In this document: positions 16,439 through 26,991 of the stretch, one piece after another | Layout of the letters: every line of letters begins with the position of its first letter | How positions within the stretch are numbered: position 1 is the first letter of the stretch | NCBI GenBank assembly: GCA_002454505.1 | Contig: DKJA01000012.1 | Location: forward strand, 1-40,872 | Length of the DNA stretch: 40,872 nucleotides | Origin: Oxalobacteraceae bacterium UBA6704 | Lineage (GTDB): Bacteria > Pseudomonadota > Gammaproteobacteria > Burkholderiales > Burkholderiaceae_D | Direction of reading: 5' to 3' | The notes under the pieces: model-generated | What the model was told of the DNA's origin: nothing | The model's database searches: none | What the model saw: only the letters and a program-made list of their open reading frames with translations | Made by a program: the position numbers and the translations under genes

Positions 16439-17110
16439 TCAGTGCGTCACCATCTTCGACAGCACCACGAATGCCGCCCCCGTCTGTTCCTGCTCGAGGA
16501 TCAGCGTCAGCTCCGAATGCGTGGAGATCAGGTTCACCAGGTTGACCTTGTCCCACGCCAGCTTCTTCAGGATCGCATGATAGATGCCGGGCGTGCGGTG
16601 CGATTCGTCCGTCAGCTGCAGCGTCACCGCGTTCAGGTGCTCCAGCCGCGCCAGCAGGCATTCGCCACCGAACACGTCTTCCACCTGCGGGATCAGCGGG
16701 CGGCTGCAGATCACCATCGCTTCGCTGACGCCGCGCGTCACCGTCAGGAACATGTTCTGCTGGCGGCCCTGGCGCGCCAGCAGGCTGCGATGGCATTCGT
16801 CCGTCCACGCCGATTCGCGGTAGGTCAGTTCCACCAGGTCCGTGCAGACGGTGAGCTGGCCGGTTTTCTGCGCCAGCACGATGTCGTTGTTCGCCGGCGC
16901 CTGCGCGCCCAGGCCGGGCATCCGCTCGGACATGCGCCGCAGCGCCATCACCACGGCGGCCTGGCCGACGGGCTTCCATAAATCGCTTTCCAGCTGCGGC
17001 TGCAACTGCCGCGCCAGTTCGGAAAGGTTGATCAGGCCCCGCCGCAGTCCCTCGGACAGGAACGGCGAATCCATGACGATATGTTCTACTCGGGTAGCAA
17101 TGGACAGCAT
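16439..17110 (-). CDS. ACT-domain-like regulatory protein
   Basis: This encodes 223 residues with no signal peptide or membrane segment. The last 70 residues (LAWDKVNLVNLISTHSELTL then FVVLSKMV) have the pattern of aspartate-kinase-type ACT domains: a beta-strand 'VNLVNLISTHSELTLIL' and a paired helix. A second similar region (VTLQLTDESHRTPGIYHAIL) precedes it, suggesting two ACT units. The N-terminal 80 residues (PFLSEGLRRGLINLSELARQ and QAAVVMALRRMSER) look helical and may bind nucleic acid or a partner. No kinase domain is present. It is probably an amino-acid-sensing protein. It is preceded by a candidate leader peptide (17236-17301). Confidence 0.65.
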   Translation of the reverse strand: MLSIATRVEHIVMDSPFLSEGLRRGLINLSELARQLQPQLESDLWKPVGQAAVVMALRRMSERMPGLGAQAPANNDIVLAQKTGQLTVCTDLVELTYRESAWTDECHRSLLARQGRQQNMFLTVTRGVSEAMVICSRPLIPQVEDVFGGECLLARLEHLNAVTLQLTDESHRTPGIYHAILKKLAWDKVNLVNLISTHSELTLILEQEQTGAAFVVLSKMVTH

Positions 17111-17235
17111 GAGCTCTTTGCCCGCAAGGGCATTCCTGAAGGTGGCGTGATGCGCCGCTGCGCCGCGGACGGCACAGGCGAAGCGCTGCTTTATCGGTGC
17201 GCGCGGGTTCAGGCGGCGCGCAGGGGATGGCTGCC

Positions 17236-17301
17236 CTAGACGGGTGGCGGCCTGCGGAGGGCAAGCGAAAAGCTGTTGAGATGACCGGCTGCGTTAATCA
17301 T
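17236..17301 (-). CDS. Candidate 21-residue leader peptide upstream of the ACT-like gene
   Basis: An ATG at 17301 has the ribosome-binding site AGGGA exactly 7 bases upstream and opens a 21-codon frame ending in TAG at 17236. The C-terminus is LALRRPPPV: two arginines followed by three consecutive prolines, a composition that slows ribosomes and resembles known arrest motifs such as RAPP. The frame ends 125 bases before the start of the ACT-like gene. The intervening leader is GC-rich with GCGCGC-type inverted repeats that could form alternative hairpins. It is seen directly as an ORF with a good translation start; regulation by it is inference. Confidence 0.45.
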   Translation of the reverse strand: MINAAGHLNSFSLALRRPPPV

Positions 17302-17332
17302 GGTGGCGTCCCTGAAGTGTGCCTCAGCGCTT

Positions 17333-17454
17333 GGGTACCCCGATAAACCTATTGCGCATCGCCAGAATCCGGTCTGCGATGCTCACCGTACTAAAGTACG
17401 GCTGCGCGTCTCAACCAGACCTGACGGCGCTCATTACGGTTTCTCGAGGTTCCC
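17333..17454. repeat. MITE-like palindromic repeat, copy B (inverted)
   Basis: This 122-bp element is the reverse-orientation partner of 11425-11544. Its ends read GGGTACCCCGATAAACC and, from the other side, GGGAACCTCGAGAAACC. Its centre is CGTACT-AA-AGTACG. Relative to copy A it has scattered substitutions, with both termini and the centre kept. It lies 31 bases upstream of the candidate leader peptide, so it could carry or disturb that promoter. A 66-codon frame crosses it but is not a gene. Confidence 0.85.
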
Positions 17455-17757
17455 GTTGTTGGCGTTTATACATACCTACCCAGCTGCGCTGTTTTTATGA
17501 GCCCGGCCGGCATGCGTGGCCTTCCGGTGCGTGTCCAGTGTACGGCGCGCGATTCAATTCATGCAACAGCCGCACGGCTGAACTGTTGCATGCACGATGA
17601 AAAAAGCCACAATTCACGCATGCGGCTTGAATGTCTTATTTTTAACAAACCGCGCTGCCAGACTCATTTCCGAAGATTTTTGACGCGACGGCCGGCGGAC
17701 GAATAGTGTCCCGTTCACCGCCGCAGAAGCGGCACCTATCCACCGGAGATGAACGAG
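17455..17757. other. Intergenic stretch before the M4 protease gene
   Basis: There is no supportable gene here. It holds an inverted repeat at 17561-17591: ATGCAACAG pairs with CTGTTGCAT, and a nested CAGCCG-CA-CGGCTG lies inside, giving a cross-like fold. An AT-richer patch follows at 17595-17650, where the protease promoter may lie, but no confident -35/-10 pair could be chosen. Confidence 0.5.
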
Positions 17758-20289
17758 ATGAACCTTCGCCTGACCCTGCTCGCAGCCGTCGTTGCTACAC
17801 TGCCCTTTGCCGGCGCCGGCGCGCAAACGCGCGGCCTGCTGCCCGACGCCCTGATGTCCCCGCCTGCGCAAGAGATGGACGAGGCGGCCCGCACCGCCAT
17901 GGAAAACCGGCTCGCTTCGCGCCGCGCCACCGCCGGCCTGGATGCCGAACATGGCTACCGCGTCAGCCGGCAGCACCCCGGCACGCAGGGTACCCGCATC
18001 ACGCGCGTGCAGCACACGTGGAAGGGGCTGCCCGTGTTCGGCTCCGAGTCGGTGGTCGTCACCGACGACAATGGCGACATCGTCAGCGAATCCGCGTCGG
18101 ACCGCCGCAACGGCCTCGATGCCTCGCGCGGCGCGGCCGTCTCGATGGCGCCCGACGTGACGCCGACGCTCACCGCCAAGGAAGCGATCGCCAGCGTCGT
18201 CGGCCGCGTCGCACCGATCGGCGTGCCGCGCTGGAAGCCGGAAGCGGAACTGCTGATCTGGCCCGTGATGAAGACCGTCCGCGTGGCGGGCGCCGAGAAG
18301 AAAAGCGAGGCGGCACTGAACGCGCTGGACGTCGAGGAAGTCGTCGAGCGGTATGCGCTGGCTTACCTGGTGAAGACGCGGATGGCAAGCGGCAAGCAGC
18401 TCGTCTACCGCGACACGGTCGTCGATGCGCACACGGGCGCCGTGATCGCCGAGTGGGATGCGCTGCAGACGGTTGTCGGCAGCGGCAAGAGCCAGTACAA
18501 CGGCACGGTGCCGATCAATACCACGCTGTCCGGCAGCACGTACCGCATGCTCGATACCACGCGCGGCACGGGCGGCACGTATGGCGGCATGGCGATCACG
18601 AATGCCAACCACAGCCCGGAGTCGAATCCCACGCCCGGCTCGATCTACACGAACACGACGAACACGTGGGGCGATGGCCTGCAGTACGTGAACGGGGGCA
18701 GCACGACGGGTACCAACGGCCAGACGGCTGCCGTGAACGCGCTGTGGGGCCTGATGAACACCTACGACGCGATGAAGAACACGCTGGGCTGGTCCAGCCT
18801 GAACGGCAACAACACGGCCACCTACATCGCCGTGCACGTGGACACCCAGTACGACAACGCCTTCTTCGAGCCGGGCTGCAAATGCATGTACATCGGCGAC
18901 GGCGGCTCGTCGTTCTACAACCTGGGCTCGATCGACGTGATCGGCCACGAGATGCACCACGGCGTGACGGATGCCACGTCCAACCTGACCTATTCCGGCG
19001 AATCCGGCGGCCTGAACGAATCGAGCTCCGACATCGGCGGCGAGATGACGGAAGCGTATGCGCGCGCCGGCGGCACCGGCAGCGTGATCCCGGCCACCGG
19101 CAACGATTGGGTGATGGGCGCGGAAATCAGCCGCACCGGCCAGCCGCTGCGCTGGATGTACAAGCCGAGCAAGGACGGCGCCAGCCCGAACGCGTGGAGC
19201 TCGACGCTGAAGAACCTGAACGTCCACTACAGCAGCGGCCCGAACAACCGCATGTTCTACTTCCTGTCGCAAGGGTCCAGCGCCACCACGTCGAGCGATT
19301 ACTACAGTTCCTACCTGACGCAGACGCCGAAGAACATGACCGGCATCGGCAACGACAAGGCCTTCCGCATCTGGTTCAAGGCGAATACGACGAAGTTCAC
19401 GTCGTCGACCAACTACGCCGATGCGCGCACCAAGATGATCGCCGCGGCCGAGGAACTGTATGGCGTGGGCAGCAAGGAAGCCACCGCCGTCAAGCGCGCG
19501 TATGCGGGCATCAACGTGGGCACGGACGTGGCCGAATCCGGCGCCGGCGCGGCGCTGGCGGTGGCCACGCAGCCGGCCAACGTCACGGTATCGGCGGGCG
19601 GCACGGCCACGTTCACCGTCGCCGCCAGCGGCGGCACGTCGCCCTACAGCTACAAGTGGTACAGGAACAATGCGCTGATCAGCGGCGCCACGTCGGCCAC
19701 CTACTCGTTCGCTGCGCAGTCGGCCGATAACGGCGCCGTGTTCAAGGCCACCATCACGGATGCAGCGGCGGCCTCCGTCACCACCGGCAATGCCACGCTG
19801 ACGGTCGGCACGGGCGGCGGCACCAGCACCGAGCGCGTGACGAACGGCGGCTTTGAAACAGGCACCACCGGCTGGGCCGGCACCACGGGCGTCATCGGCG
19901 CGTTCAGCGGCCAGACGGCCTACGAAGGGACCCGCTTCGCCTGGCTGGGCGGGAACGGCAGCACGGCCACGGAAACGCTCACGCAGGACGTGGCGATTCC
20001 CGCGGCCGCAACGTCCGCCACGCTGACCTTCGCGCTGCATATCGACACGGCCGAAACGGGCAGTACCGTCTACGACAAGCTGGTGGTCACGGTGAAGAAC
20101 ACGTCCGGCACCGTGCTGGGCACGCTGGCCACCTACTCGAACGTGAACAAGGCCGCCGGCTACCAGGTGCGCACGTTCAGCCTGGCCGCCTACAAGGGGC
20201 AGACGGTGCGGCTGTCGTTCGCGATGACGGAGGATGCTTCGGCACAGACGTCGTTCGTGCTCGACAAGGTCAGCATCCTGACGCAGTAA
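17758..20289 (+). CDS. Secreted M4 (thermolysin-like) metalloprotease with C-terminal Ig-like and jelly-roll domains
   Basis: This encodes 843 residues from the ATG at 17758, which has GGAG 9 bases upstream. The ATG at 17749 touches that GGAG and is less likely. The order is a signal peptide (1-about 24), a FTP/PepSY-type propeptide (about 25-235), the peptidase M4 domain (about 240-590), an Ig-like domain (about 603-685, starting TQPANVTVSAGGTATFTV and including YSYKWYRNNALISGATSATY), and a C-terminal beta-sandwich (about 693-843, starting NGGFETGTTGW) like those that bind carbohydrate or assist secretion. Zinc ligands and catalytic Glu are HEMHH at 397-401 with Glu421 in GGLNESSSD. It is probably exported by type II secretion and self-processed to degrade extracellular protein. 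It is monocistronic; a repeat pair follows the stop codon. Confidence 0.93.
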   Translation: MNLRLTLLAAVVATLPFAGAGAQTRGLLPDALMSPPAQEMDEAARTAMENRLASRRATAGLDAEHGYRVSRQHPGTQGTRITRVQHTWKGLPVFGSESVVVTDDNGDIVSESASDRRNGLDASRGAAVSMAPDVTPTLTAKEAIASVVGRVAPIGVPRWKPEAELLIWPVMKTVRVAGAEKKSEAALNALDVEEVVERYALAYLVKTRMASGKQLVYRDTVVDAHTGAVIAEWDALQTVVGSGKSQYNGTVPINTTLSGSTYRMLDTTRGTGGTYGGMAITNANHSPESNPTPGSIYTNTTNTWGDGLQYVNGGSTTGTNGQTAAVNALWGLMNTYDAMKNTLGWSSLNGNNTATYIAVHVDTQYDNAFFEPGCKCMYIGDGGSSFYNLGSIDVIGHEMHHGVTDATSNLTYSGESGGLNESSSDIGGEMTEAYARAGGTGSVIPATGNDWVMGAEISRTGQPLRWMYKPSKDGASPNAWSSTLKNLNVHYSSGPNNRMFYFLSQGSSATTSSDYYSSYLTQTPKNMTGIGNDKAFRIWFKANTTKFTSSTNYADARTKMIAAAEELYGVGSKEATAVKRAYAGINVGTDVAESGAGAALAVATQPANVTVSAGGTATFTVAASGGTSPYSYKWYRNNALISGATSATYSFAAQSADNGAVFKATITDAAAASVTTGNATLTVGTGGGTSTERVTNGGFETGTTGWAGTTGVIGAFSGQTAYEGTRFAWLGGNGSTATETLTQDVAIPAAATSATLTFALHIDTAETGSTVYDKLVVTVKNTSGTVLGTLATYSNVNKAAGYQVRTFSLAAYKGQTVRLSFAMTEDASAQTSFVLDKVSILTQ

Positions 20290-20294
20290 AGGTT

Positions 20295-20329
20295 GGGGAC
20301 TGTCCCCGCAGGGGCCTGTCCCCGGGGTT
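20295..20329 (-). repeat. Dispersed dyad repeat (inverted copy of 50-84)
   Basis: Read on the minus strand this is AACCCCGGGGACAGGCCC followed by a near-copy of the rest of 50-84, with two mismatches over 35 bases. It holds two 13-base words, GGGGACAGTCCCC and GGGGACAGGCCCC. It starts 5 bases after the metalloprotease stop codon, so it may also act as a transcript end. Confidence 0.85.
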
Positions 20330-20373
20330 GCCCTTGAATTCGGCGGATGGCTGTTGAAACCAGAAGCAAAAGA

Positions 20374-20417
20374 GGGGACAGCCGGATCGCCGTACCGCCC
20401 TTGCAGGGACAGTCCCC
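20374..20417 (+). repeat. Dispersed dyad repeat with internal insertion
   Basis: CCCTTGCAGGGACAGTCCCC (20398-20417) is identical to 65-84. The expected left part GGGGACAG is present at 20374-20381, but about 16 extra bases (CCGGATCGCCGTACCG) separate the two. It faces the element at 20295-20329 and ends 40 bases before the M24 peptidase start. TATCAT at 20427-20432, in a TGC-TATCAT context, may be that gene's extended -10 box. Confidence 0.75.
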
Positions 20418-20457
20418 ATCCCCTGCTATCATGCCCGCTTCGAAAAAAGGAGCAGGC

Positions 20458-21680
20458 ATGACCATCGGCGGCAAGACTATCGAACAGGCACTGGCAACCC
20501 TTTCCGACATGACGGCAGGCGCCGTCCCGATCGGCCGGGAAGAACACGCAAGCCGTATCGCGCAGGCGCAGGCCTTCATGCGCGAACAGGGCATCGCGGC
20601 GATCTGGCTCAATGCCGGCACCAATCTGCTGTACTTCACCGGCACGAAATGGCATCCGAGCGAACGGATGGTCGGCGCGATCCTGCCTGCCACCGGCGCG
20701 CTGGCGTACATCGCACCCGCGTTCGAAGAACCCACGCTGAAGGATTTCATGCTGGTCGATGGCCCGGTGCATTGCTGGGACGAGCATGAAAGCCCGTACG
20801 CGCTGTTCGTGAGCGTGCTGGCGCAACTGGGCATCGCCGCGAACGCAGCGCAGCCGCCCCGCATCGGCATCGACGAAAGCGCGGCCTTCTTCATCTTCGA
20901 CGGCATCCGTCCGCTGGCCGATGGCTACTCGCTGGAAAACGCAAAGACCGTCACGGCGCATTGCCGCACCCGCAAGTCGGCCGCTGAAATCGCGCTGATG
21001 CAGCGCGCGAAGGACATGACGATGGCCGTCCACATCGCCACGGCCAGCATCCTCCATGCGGGGATCACCACGAAGGAAGTGGAAGAATTCATCGACCTTG
21101 CGCACCGCAAGGTGGGCGCGCCGGCCGGCTCGTACTTCGTCATCGTGCTGTTCGGCGAAGCCACCGCCTACCCGCACGGCGTGTCGTACGTGCAGACGCT
21201 GAAGGACGGCGACACCGTGCTGATCGACACCGGCTGCAAGCTGCACAACTACATTTCGGACATCACGCGCACCTACGTGTTCGGCACGCCGAGCGAACGC
21301 CAGCGCAGCGTGTGGAATGCGGAAAAGGCGGCGCAACAGGCGGCGTTCGAAGCGGCGCAGCTGGGCGTGCCATGCGAGGAAGTGGATGCCGCGGCGCGGC
21401 GCTCCCTGGAAGCCAACGGCTTCGGTCCCGGCTACAAGCTGCCCGGCCTGCCCCACCGTACCGGCCACGGCATCGGCCTGGACATCCACGAGTGGCCGTA
21501 TCTCGTCGGCGGCGACCGTACGCCGCTCGACGTGGGCATGTGCTTCTCGAACGAGCCGATGATCTGCGTGCCGGGCGAGTTCGGCATCCGTCATGAGGAT
21601 CATTTCTACATGACGGCCAACGGGCCGCGCTGGTTCACGCAGCCGGCCCGCTCGATCGACGATCCGTTCGGAATGACGGG

Positions 21681-21684
<4 letters not shown>
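20458..21684 (+). CDS. M24-family metallopeptidase (Xaa-Pro aminopeptidase/dipeptidase type)
   Basis: This encodes 408 residues. The start at 20458 is set by AAGGAG 7 bases upstream; the longer frame to 20347 would translate the repeat. The N-terminal creatinase-like domain covers about 25-160 and the pita-bread catalytic domain about 175-400. The five dinuclear metal ligands are all present: Asp257 (LIDTG), Asp268 (SDITRTY), His337 (RTGHGIGLDIHE), Glu366 (NEPM) and Glu380 (IRHEDH). It should cleave Xaa-Pro bonds or dipeptides in the cytoplasm, since no signal peptide is seen. Its TAA stop overlaps that of paaZ on the other strand, so the two genes share the bases TTAA. Confidence 0.92.
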
Positions 21685-23723
<2,039 letters not shown>

Positions 23724-23744
23724 GTCTGTCTCCAATCGATCAAT

Positions 23745-23808
23745 AAACCGGTGACAGGCACCATTTTCCGGGAAATATTTCCCGGAAAATGGTGCCTGTC
23801 ACCGGTTT
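23745..23808. repeat. Perfect 64-bp palindrome between paaY and paaZ
   Basis: The whole of 23745-23808 is self-complementary about the centre AAATATTT. It has a 13-base word GGTGACAGGCACC (23750-23762), a 28-base AT-rich self-complementary spacer built from TTTTCCGGGAAAT, and the reverse-complement word (23791-23803). Its last bases encode the final codons and the TGA stop (23799-23801) of paaY. In RNA it would form a very stable 30-bp stem between two operon genes. Confidence 0.95.
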
Positions 23809-24410
23809 TGCGTGTGCTTGTGGACGTGCAGCGGCACGGAGGTTTCCCATGCCATGCGCTGGCGGTCTGGTTCGGGTTCGCTCAATGGCTCGACTTCGCG
23901 CATCGTCTCGCGCGAACGCACGGCGAGTTCGTGGTATTGCGACGTCCCCACGTTCTTCCACGCGATTTCGGCATCCGTCACCTCGCGGATGATGCGCGCG
24001 GGCGTTCCCATCACCATGCTGCGGGGCGGGATGGCCATGTTCGCCTTCACGAAGCACATCGCCGCGACGATGCTTTCGCTGCCGACCACTGCGTTGTCCA
24101 TCACCACCGCGTTCATGCCGACCAGCGCGTTGCGGCCGATGCGGCAGCCGTGCAGCACGGCGCCGTGGCCGATGTGGCCGTCGGTTTCGACCACCGTGTC
24201 GGAATCGGCGAAGCCGTGCATCACGCAGCCGTCCTGCACATTGGCGCCTTCTTCCAGCACGATGCGGCCGAAGTCACCGCGCAGCGATGCCAGCGGCCCC
24301 ACATAGCAGCGCGGGCCGACGATCACGTCGCCGATCAGTACCGCCGTGGGATGCACGAAGGCGGTCGGATGCACCACCGGCCGGATGCCGTTGATCTCGT
24401 ACACCATCAT
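23799..24410 (-). CDS. paaY: PaaY: phenylacetate-pathway thioesterase of the gamma-carbonic-anhydrase fold
   Basis: This encodes 203 residues. It is a left-handed beta-helix protein with hexapeptide repeats (for example VIVGPRCYVGPLASLRGDFG, GHIGHGAVLHGCRIGRNALVG), and it has the metal-site histidines in MHGFADSD and GHIGHGAVLHG. In E. coli PaaY hydrolyses dead-end CoA thioesters such as 2-hydroxycyclohepta-1,4,6-triene-1-formyl-CoA. The ATG at 24410 overlaps the paaJ stop by 4 bases. The last residues (QNR) and stop codon are contributed by the downstream palindrome, and the tail is a few residues longer than in E. coli. Confidence 0.92.
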   Translation of the reverse strand: MMVYEINGIRPVVHPTAFVHPTAVLIGDVIVGPRCYVGPLASLRGDFGRIVLEEGANVQDGCVMHGFADSDTVVETDGHIGHGAVLHGCRIGRNALVGMNAVVMDNAVVGSESIVAAMCFVKANMAIPPRSMVMGTPARIIREVTDAEIAWKNVGTSQYHELAVRSRETMREVEPLSEPEPDRQRMAWETSVPLHVHKHTQNR

Positions 24411-25642
24411 GCCGCCATGCGCTCGCTGACGTTCTCCAGCACCAGCGCGATGCCCTGGCCGACGCCGATGCACATCGTGCACAGCGCATAGCGCCCGCCC
24501 GTACGTTCCAGCTGATTCACCGCCGCGGTAACGAGCCGCGCACCGGAAGCGCCCAGCGGGTGGCCGATGGCGATGGCGCCGCCGTTCGGGTTCACATGCG
24601 GCGCATCGTCGGCCAGGCCCAGGTCGCGCGTCACGGCCAGGCCCTGTGCGGCAAACGCTTCATTCAGCTCGATCACATCCATCTGTTCGATCGTCAGCCC
24701 CACTTGCGCCAGCACCTTCTTCGATGCCGGTGCCGGACCGAAGCCCATGATGCGCGGCGCCAGTCCGGCCACGGCCATGCCCAGCACTTTCGCACGCGGC
24801 TTCAGGCCGTACTGTTCGACCGCCTGCTTCGAGGCCAGCAGCACGGCGCAGGCGCCGTCGTTGACGCCGGACGCATTACCCGCGGTGACGGAACCATCCG
24901 GCTTCACCACGCCCTTCAGATTCGCCAGTTGCTCGATGGTGGTTTCAGGGCGCGGATGTTCGTCCGTATCGAAGATCTTCGCCTCGCCCTTCTTGACCGG
25001 GATCGTCACCGGCACGATCTCGTCGCGGAACACGCCGGCCGCATGGGCGGCGGCCCAGCGCTGCTGGCTGCGCAGCGAGAACGCATCCTGATCGGCGCGG
25101 TTCACGCCGAATTCCTGCGCCACGTTTTCCGCCGTTTCCGGCATGCTGTCGATGCCGTACTGCTCCTTCATCTTCGGATTGACGAAGCGCCAGCCGATCG
25201 TTGTGTCCTCGATCTTCGCCGCGCGCGAGAACGCGCTGTCCGCCTTGGCCATCACGAACGGCGCGCGTGTCATGCTTTCCACGCCGCCCGCGATGACGAG
25301 GTGCGCTTCACCGGCCTTGATGGCGCGGGCCGCGCTGCCGACGGCATCCAGGCTGGAACCGCACAGCCGGTTGATCGTGTTGCCCGGTACTTCGGCGGGC
25401 AGGCCGGCCAGCAGCGCGGCCATGCGGCCCACGTTGCGGTTGTCCTCGCCGGCACCGTTGGCGCAGCCGTACAGCACGTCGTCCAGCTTCGACCAGTCGA
25501 CGCCGGGATTGCGGGCGATGAGTGCGGCGATCGGCAGCGCAGCCAGGTCGTCGGCCCGCACCGAGGCCAGCGCGCCGCCGTAGCGGCCGAACGGCGTGCG
25601 GATGGCGTCGCAGATATAAGCTTCGTTCACAGCATCGTTCAT
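24407..25642 (-). CDS. paaJ: PaaJ: 3-oxoadipyl-CoA/3-oxo-5,6-dehydrosuberyl-CoA thiolase
   Basis: This encodes 411 residues. The thiolase catalytic set is complete: Cys94 (NRLCGSS), His361 (IAIGHPLGASGARL) and Cys391 (TMCIGVGQG). It carries out both thiolytic steps of the phenylacetate route, first on 3-oxo-5,6-dehydrosuberyl-CoA and later on 3-oxoadipyl-CoA, releasing acetyl-CoA and succinyl-CoA. Sequence alone does not separate it from PcaF of the beta-ketoadipate pathway; its position in the paa operon favours PaaJ. It starts 4 bases after paaK and is coupled to paaY. Confidence 0.94.
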   Translation of the reverse strand: MNDAVNEAYICDAIRTPFGRYGGALASVRADDLAALPIAALIARNPGVDWSKLDDVLYGCANGAGEDNRNVGRMAALLAGLPAEVPGNTINRLCGSSLDAVGSAARAIKAGEAHLVIAGGVESMTRAPFVMAKADSAFSRAAKIEDTTIGWRFVNPKMKEQYGIDSMPETAENVAQEFGVNRADQDAFSLRSQQRWAAAHAAGVFRDEIVPVTIPVKKGEAKIFDTDEHPRPETTIEQLANLKGVVKPDGSVTAGNASGVNDGACAVLLASKQAVEQYGLKPRAKVLGMAVAGLAPRIMGFGPAPASKKVLAQVGLTIEQMDVIELNEAFAAQGLAVTRDLGLADDAPHVNPNGGAIAIGHPLGASGARLVTAAVNQLERTGGRYALCTMCIGVGQGIALVLENVSERMAA

Positions 25643-25646
25643 GACT

Positions 25647-26969
25647 TCAGTTCCTCGGTCGTTTGTCGATCACGCGGCGGGCCTTGCCCGTCAGCGTGCG
25701 TTCAATGCCCTCGGTGCCCACCACGCTGACGCGGGTGGACACGCCGACATGCGTCTTGATCAGGTGTTCCAGTTCGCGGCCCAGCGTGCCCACTTCGAAT
25801 TCGCTCAGCACGGCGGCCGCTTCGGCACGCAGTTCGCAGACGACATCGAGCTTGTCCAGGTGGCCGTCGCGCGACACGACGAGCTGGTATTGCGGCGCCA
25901 GCTTCGGCATCTTCAGCACCAGTTCCTCGATCTGCGTGGGGAACACGTTGACGCCGCGGATGATCAGCATGTCATCCGAGCGGCCCGTGATCTTGTCCAT
26001 GCGGCGCATCGCCCGCGACGTGGGCGGCAGCAGCCGCGTCAGGTCCTTCGTACGGTAGCGGATGACGGGCATCGCTTCTTTCGTCAGCGACGTGAATACC
26101 AGTTCGCCCTCGGCGCCGTCCGGCAGCACCTCGCCGGTTTCCGGGTCGATGATCTCCGGGTAAAAATGGTCTTCCCAGATCACCGGACCGTCCTTGCTCT
26201 CGATGCACTCGCTGGCGACGCCCGGCCCGATCACTTCCGACAGGCCATAGATATCCACCGCATCGATGCCGGCCCGCTGCTCGATCTCGCGGCGCATCGC
26301 ATCCGTCCATGGCTCCGCGCCGAAGATGCCGACCTTCAGCGAGGATTCGGCCGGATCGACGCCCTGCCGCTGGAACTCCTCGATGATGTTCAGCATGTAC
26401 GACGGCGTGACCATGATGATCGAAGGCTGGAAGTCGCGGATCAGCTGCACCTGCTTTTCCGTCTGCCCGCCGGACATCGGGATCACCGTGCAGCCGAGAC
26501 GCTCGGCGCCGTAGTGGGCACCGAGGCCGCCGGTGAACAGGCCATAGCCGTACGAGATATGCACCATGTCGCCGGCCCGGCCGCCGGCCGCACGGATCGA
26601 GCGGGCCACCATGTCGGCCCACATGTCGATATCGTTCTGCGTATAGCCGACGACGGTGGCCTTGCCGGTCGTGCCGCTGGACGCATGGATGCGCACGACC
26701 TTCTCGCGCGGCACGGCGAACAGGCCGAACGGGTAGTTGTCGCGCAGCGTGCGCTTGTCCGAGAACGGGAATTTCGCCAGGTCGGCCAGCGTCTTCAGGT
26801 CGTCCGGATGGACGCCTTTCGCATCGAACGCGGCCCGGTAATGCGGCACGTTTTCATACGCGTGTTTCAGTGTCTGCTGCATGCGCTGCAGTTGCAATGC
26901 CTGCAGCTCGTCGCGGCTGGCGCGCTCGATCGGCTCCAGCTCCGCTGCCGCGGGATGGCGTTGGACCAT
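25647..26969 (-). CDS. paaK: PaaK: phenylacetate-CoA ligase
   Basis: This encodes 440 residues, the family length. It activates phenylacetate with ATP and CoA, the entry step of the pathway. The AMP-binding P-loop is SSGTTGKATVVGYT (about residues 96-109), and other family blocks are IFGAEPWTDAMR, DIYGLSEVIGPGVA and RYRTKDLT. The C-terminal lid domain includes GVNVFPTQIEELVL and ends with the catalytic Lys region LTGKARRVID. AAGGAG lies just upstream of the ATG at 26969. It sits between paaI and paaJ. Confidence 0.97.
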   Translation of the reverse strand: MVQRHPAAAELEPIERASRDELQALQLQRMQQTLKHAYENVPHYRAAFDAKGVHPDDLKTLADLAKFPFSDKRTLRDNYPFGLFAVPREKVVRIHASSGTTGKATVVGYTQNDIDMWADMVARSIRAAGGRAGDMVHISYGYGLFTGGLGAHYGAERLGCTVIPMSGGQTEKQVQLIRDFQPSIIMVTPSYMLNIIEEFQRQGVDPAESSLKVGIFGAEPWTDAMRREIEQRAGIDAVDIYGLSEVIGPGVASECIESKDGPVIWEDHFYPEIIDPETGEVLPDGAEGELVFTSLTKEAMPVIRYRTKDLTRLLPPTSRAMRRMDKITGRSDDMLIIRGVNVFPTQIEELVLKMPKLAPQYQLVVSRDGHLDKLDVVCELRAEAAAVLSEFEVGTLGRELEHLIKTHVGVSTRVSVVGTEGIERTLTGKARRVIDKRPRN

Positions 26970-26991
26970 GGCAGTCTCCTTTCTGTTTACT

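Noticed and set aside
17300..17500. A 66-codon plus-strand frame
   Set aside because: It is produced by the MITE-like repeat; the same peptide string appears on the other copy. No ribosome-binding site.
17614..21603. A 1329-codon open frame on the minus strand across the M4 protease and M24 peptidase genes
   Set aside because: Its product is a low-complexity His/Arg/Ala/Gln-rich string with no domain. It is the antisense shadow of two well-supported genes in GC-rich DNA.
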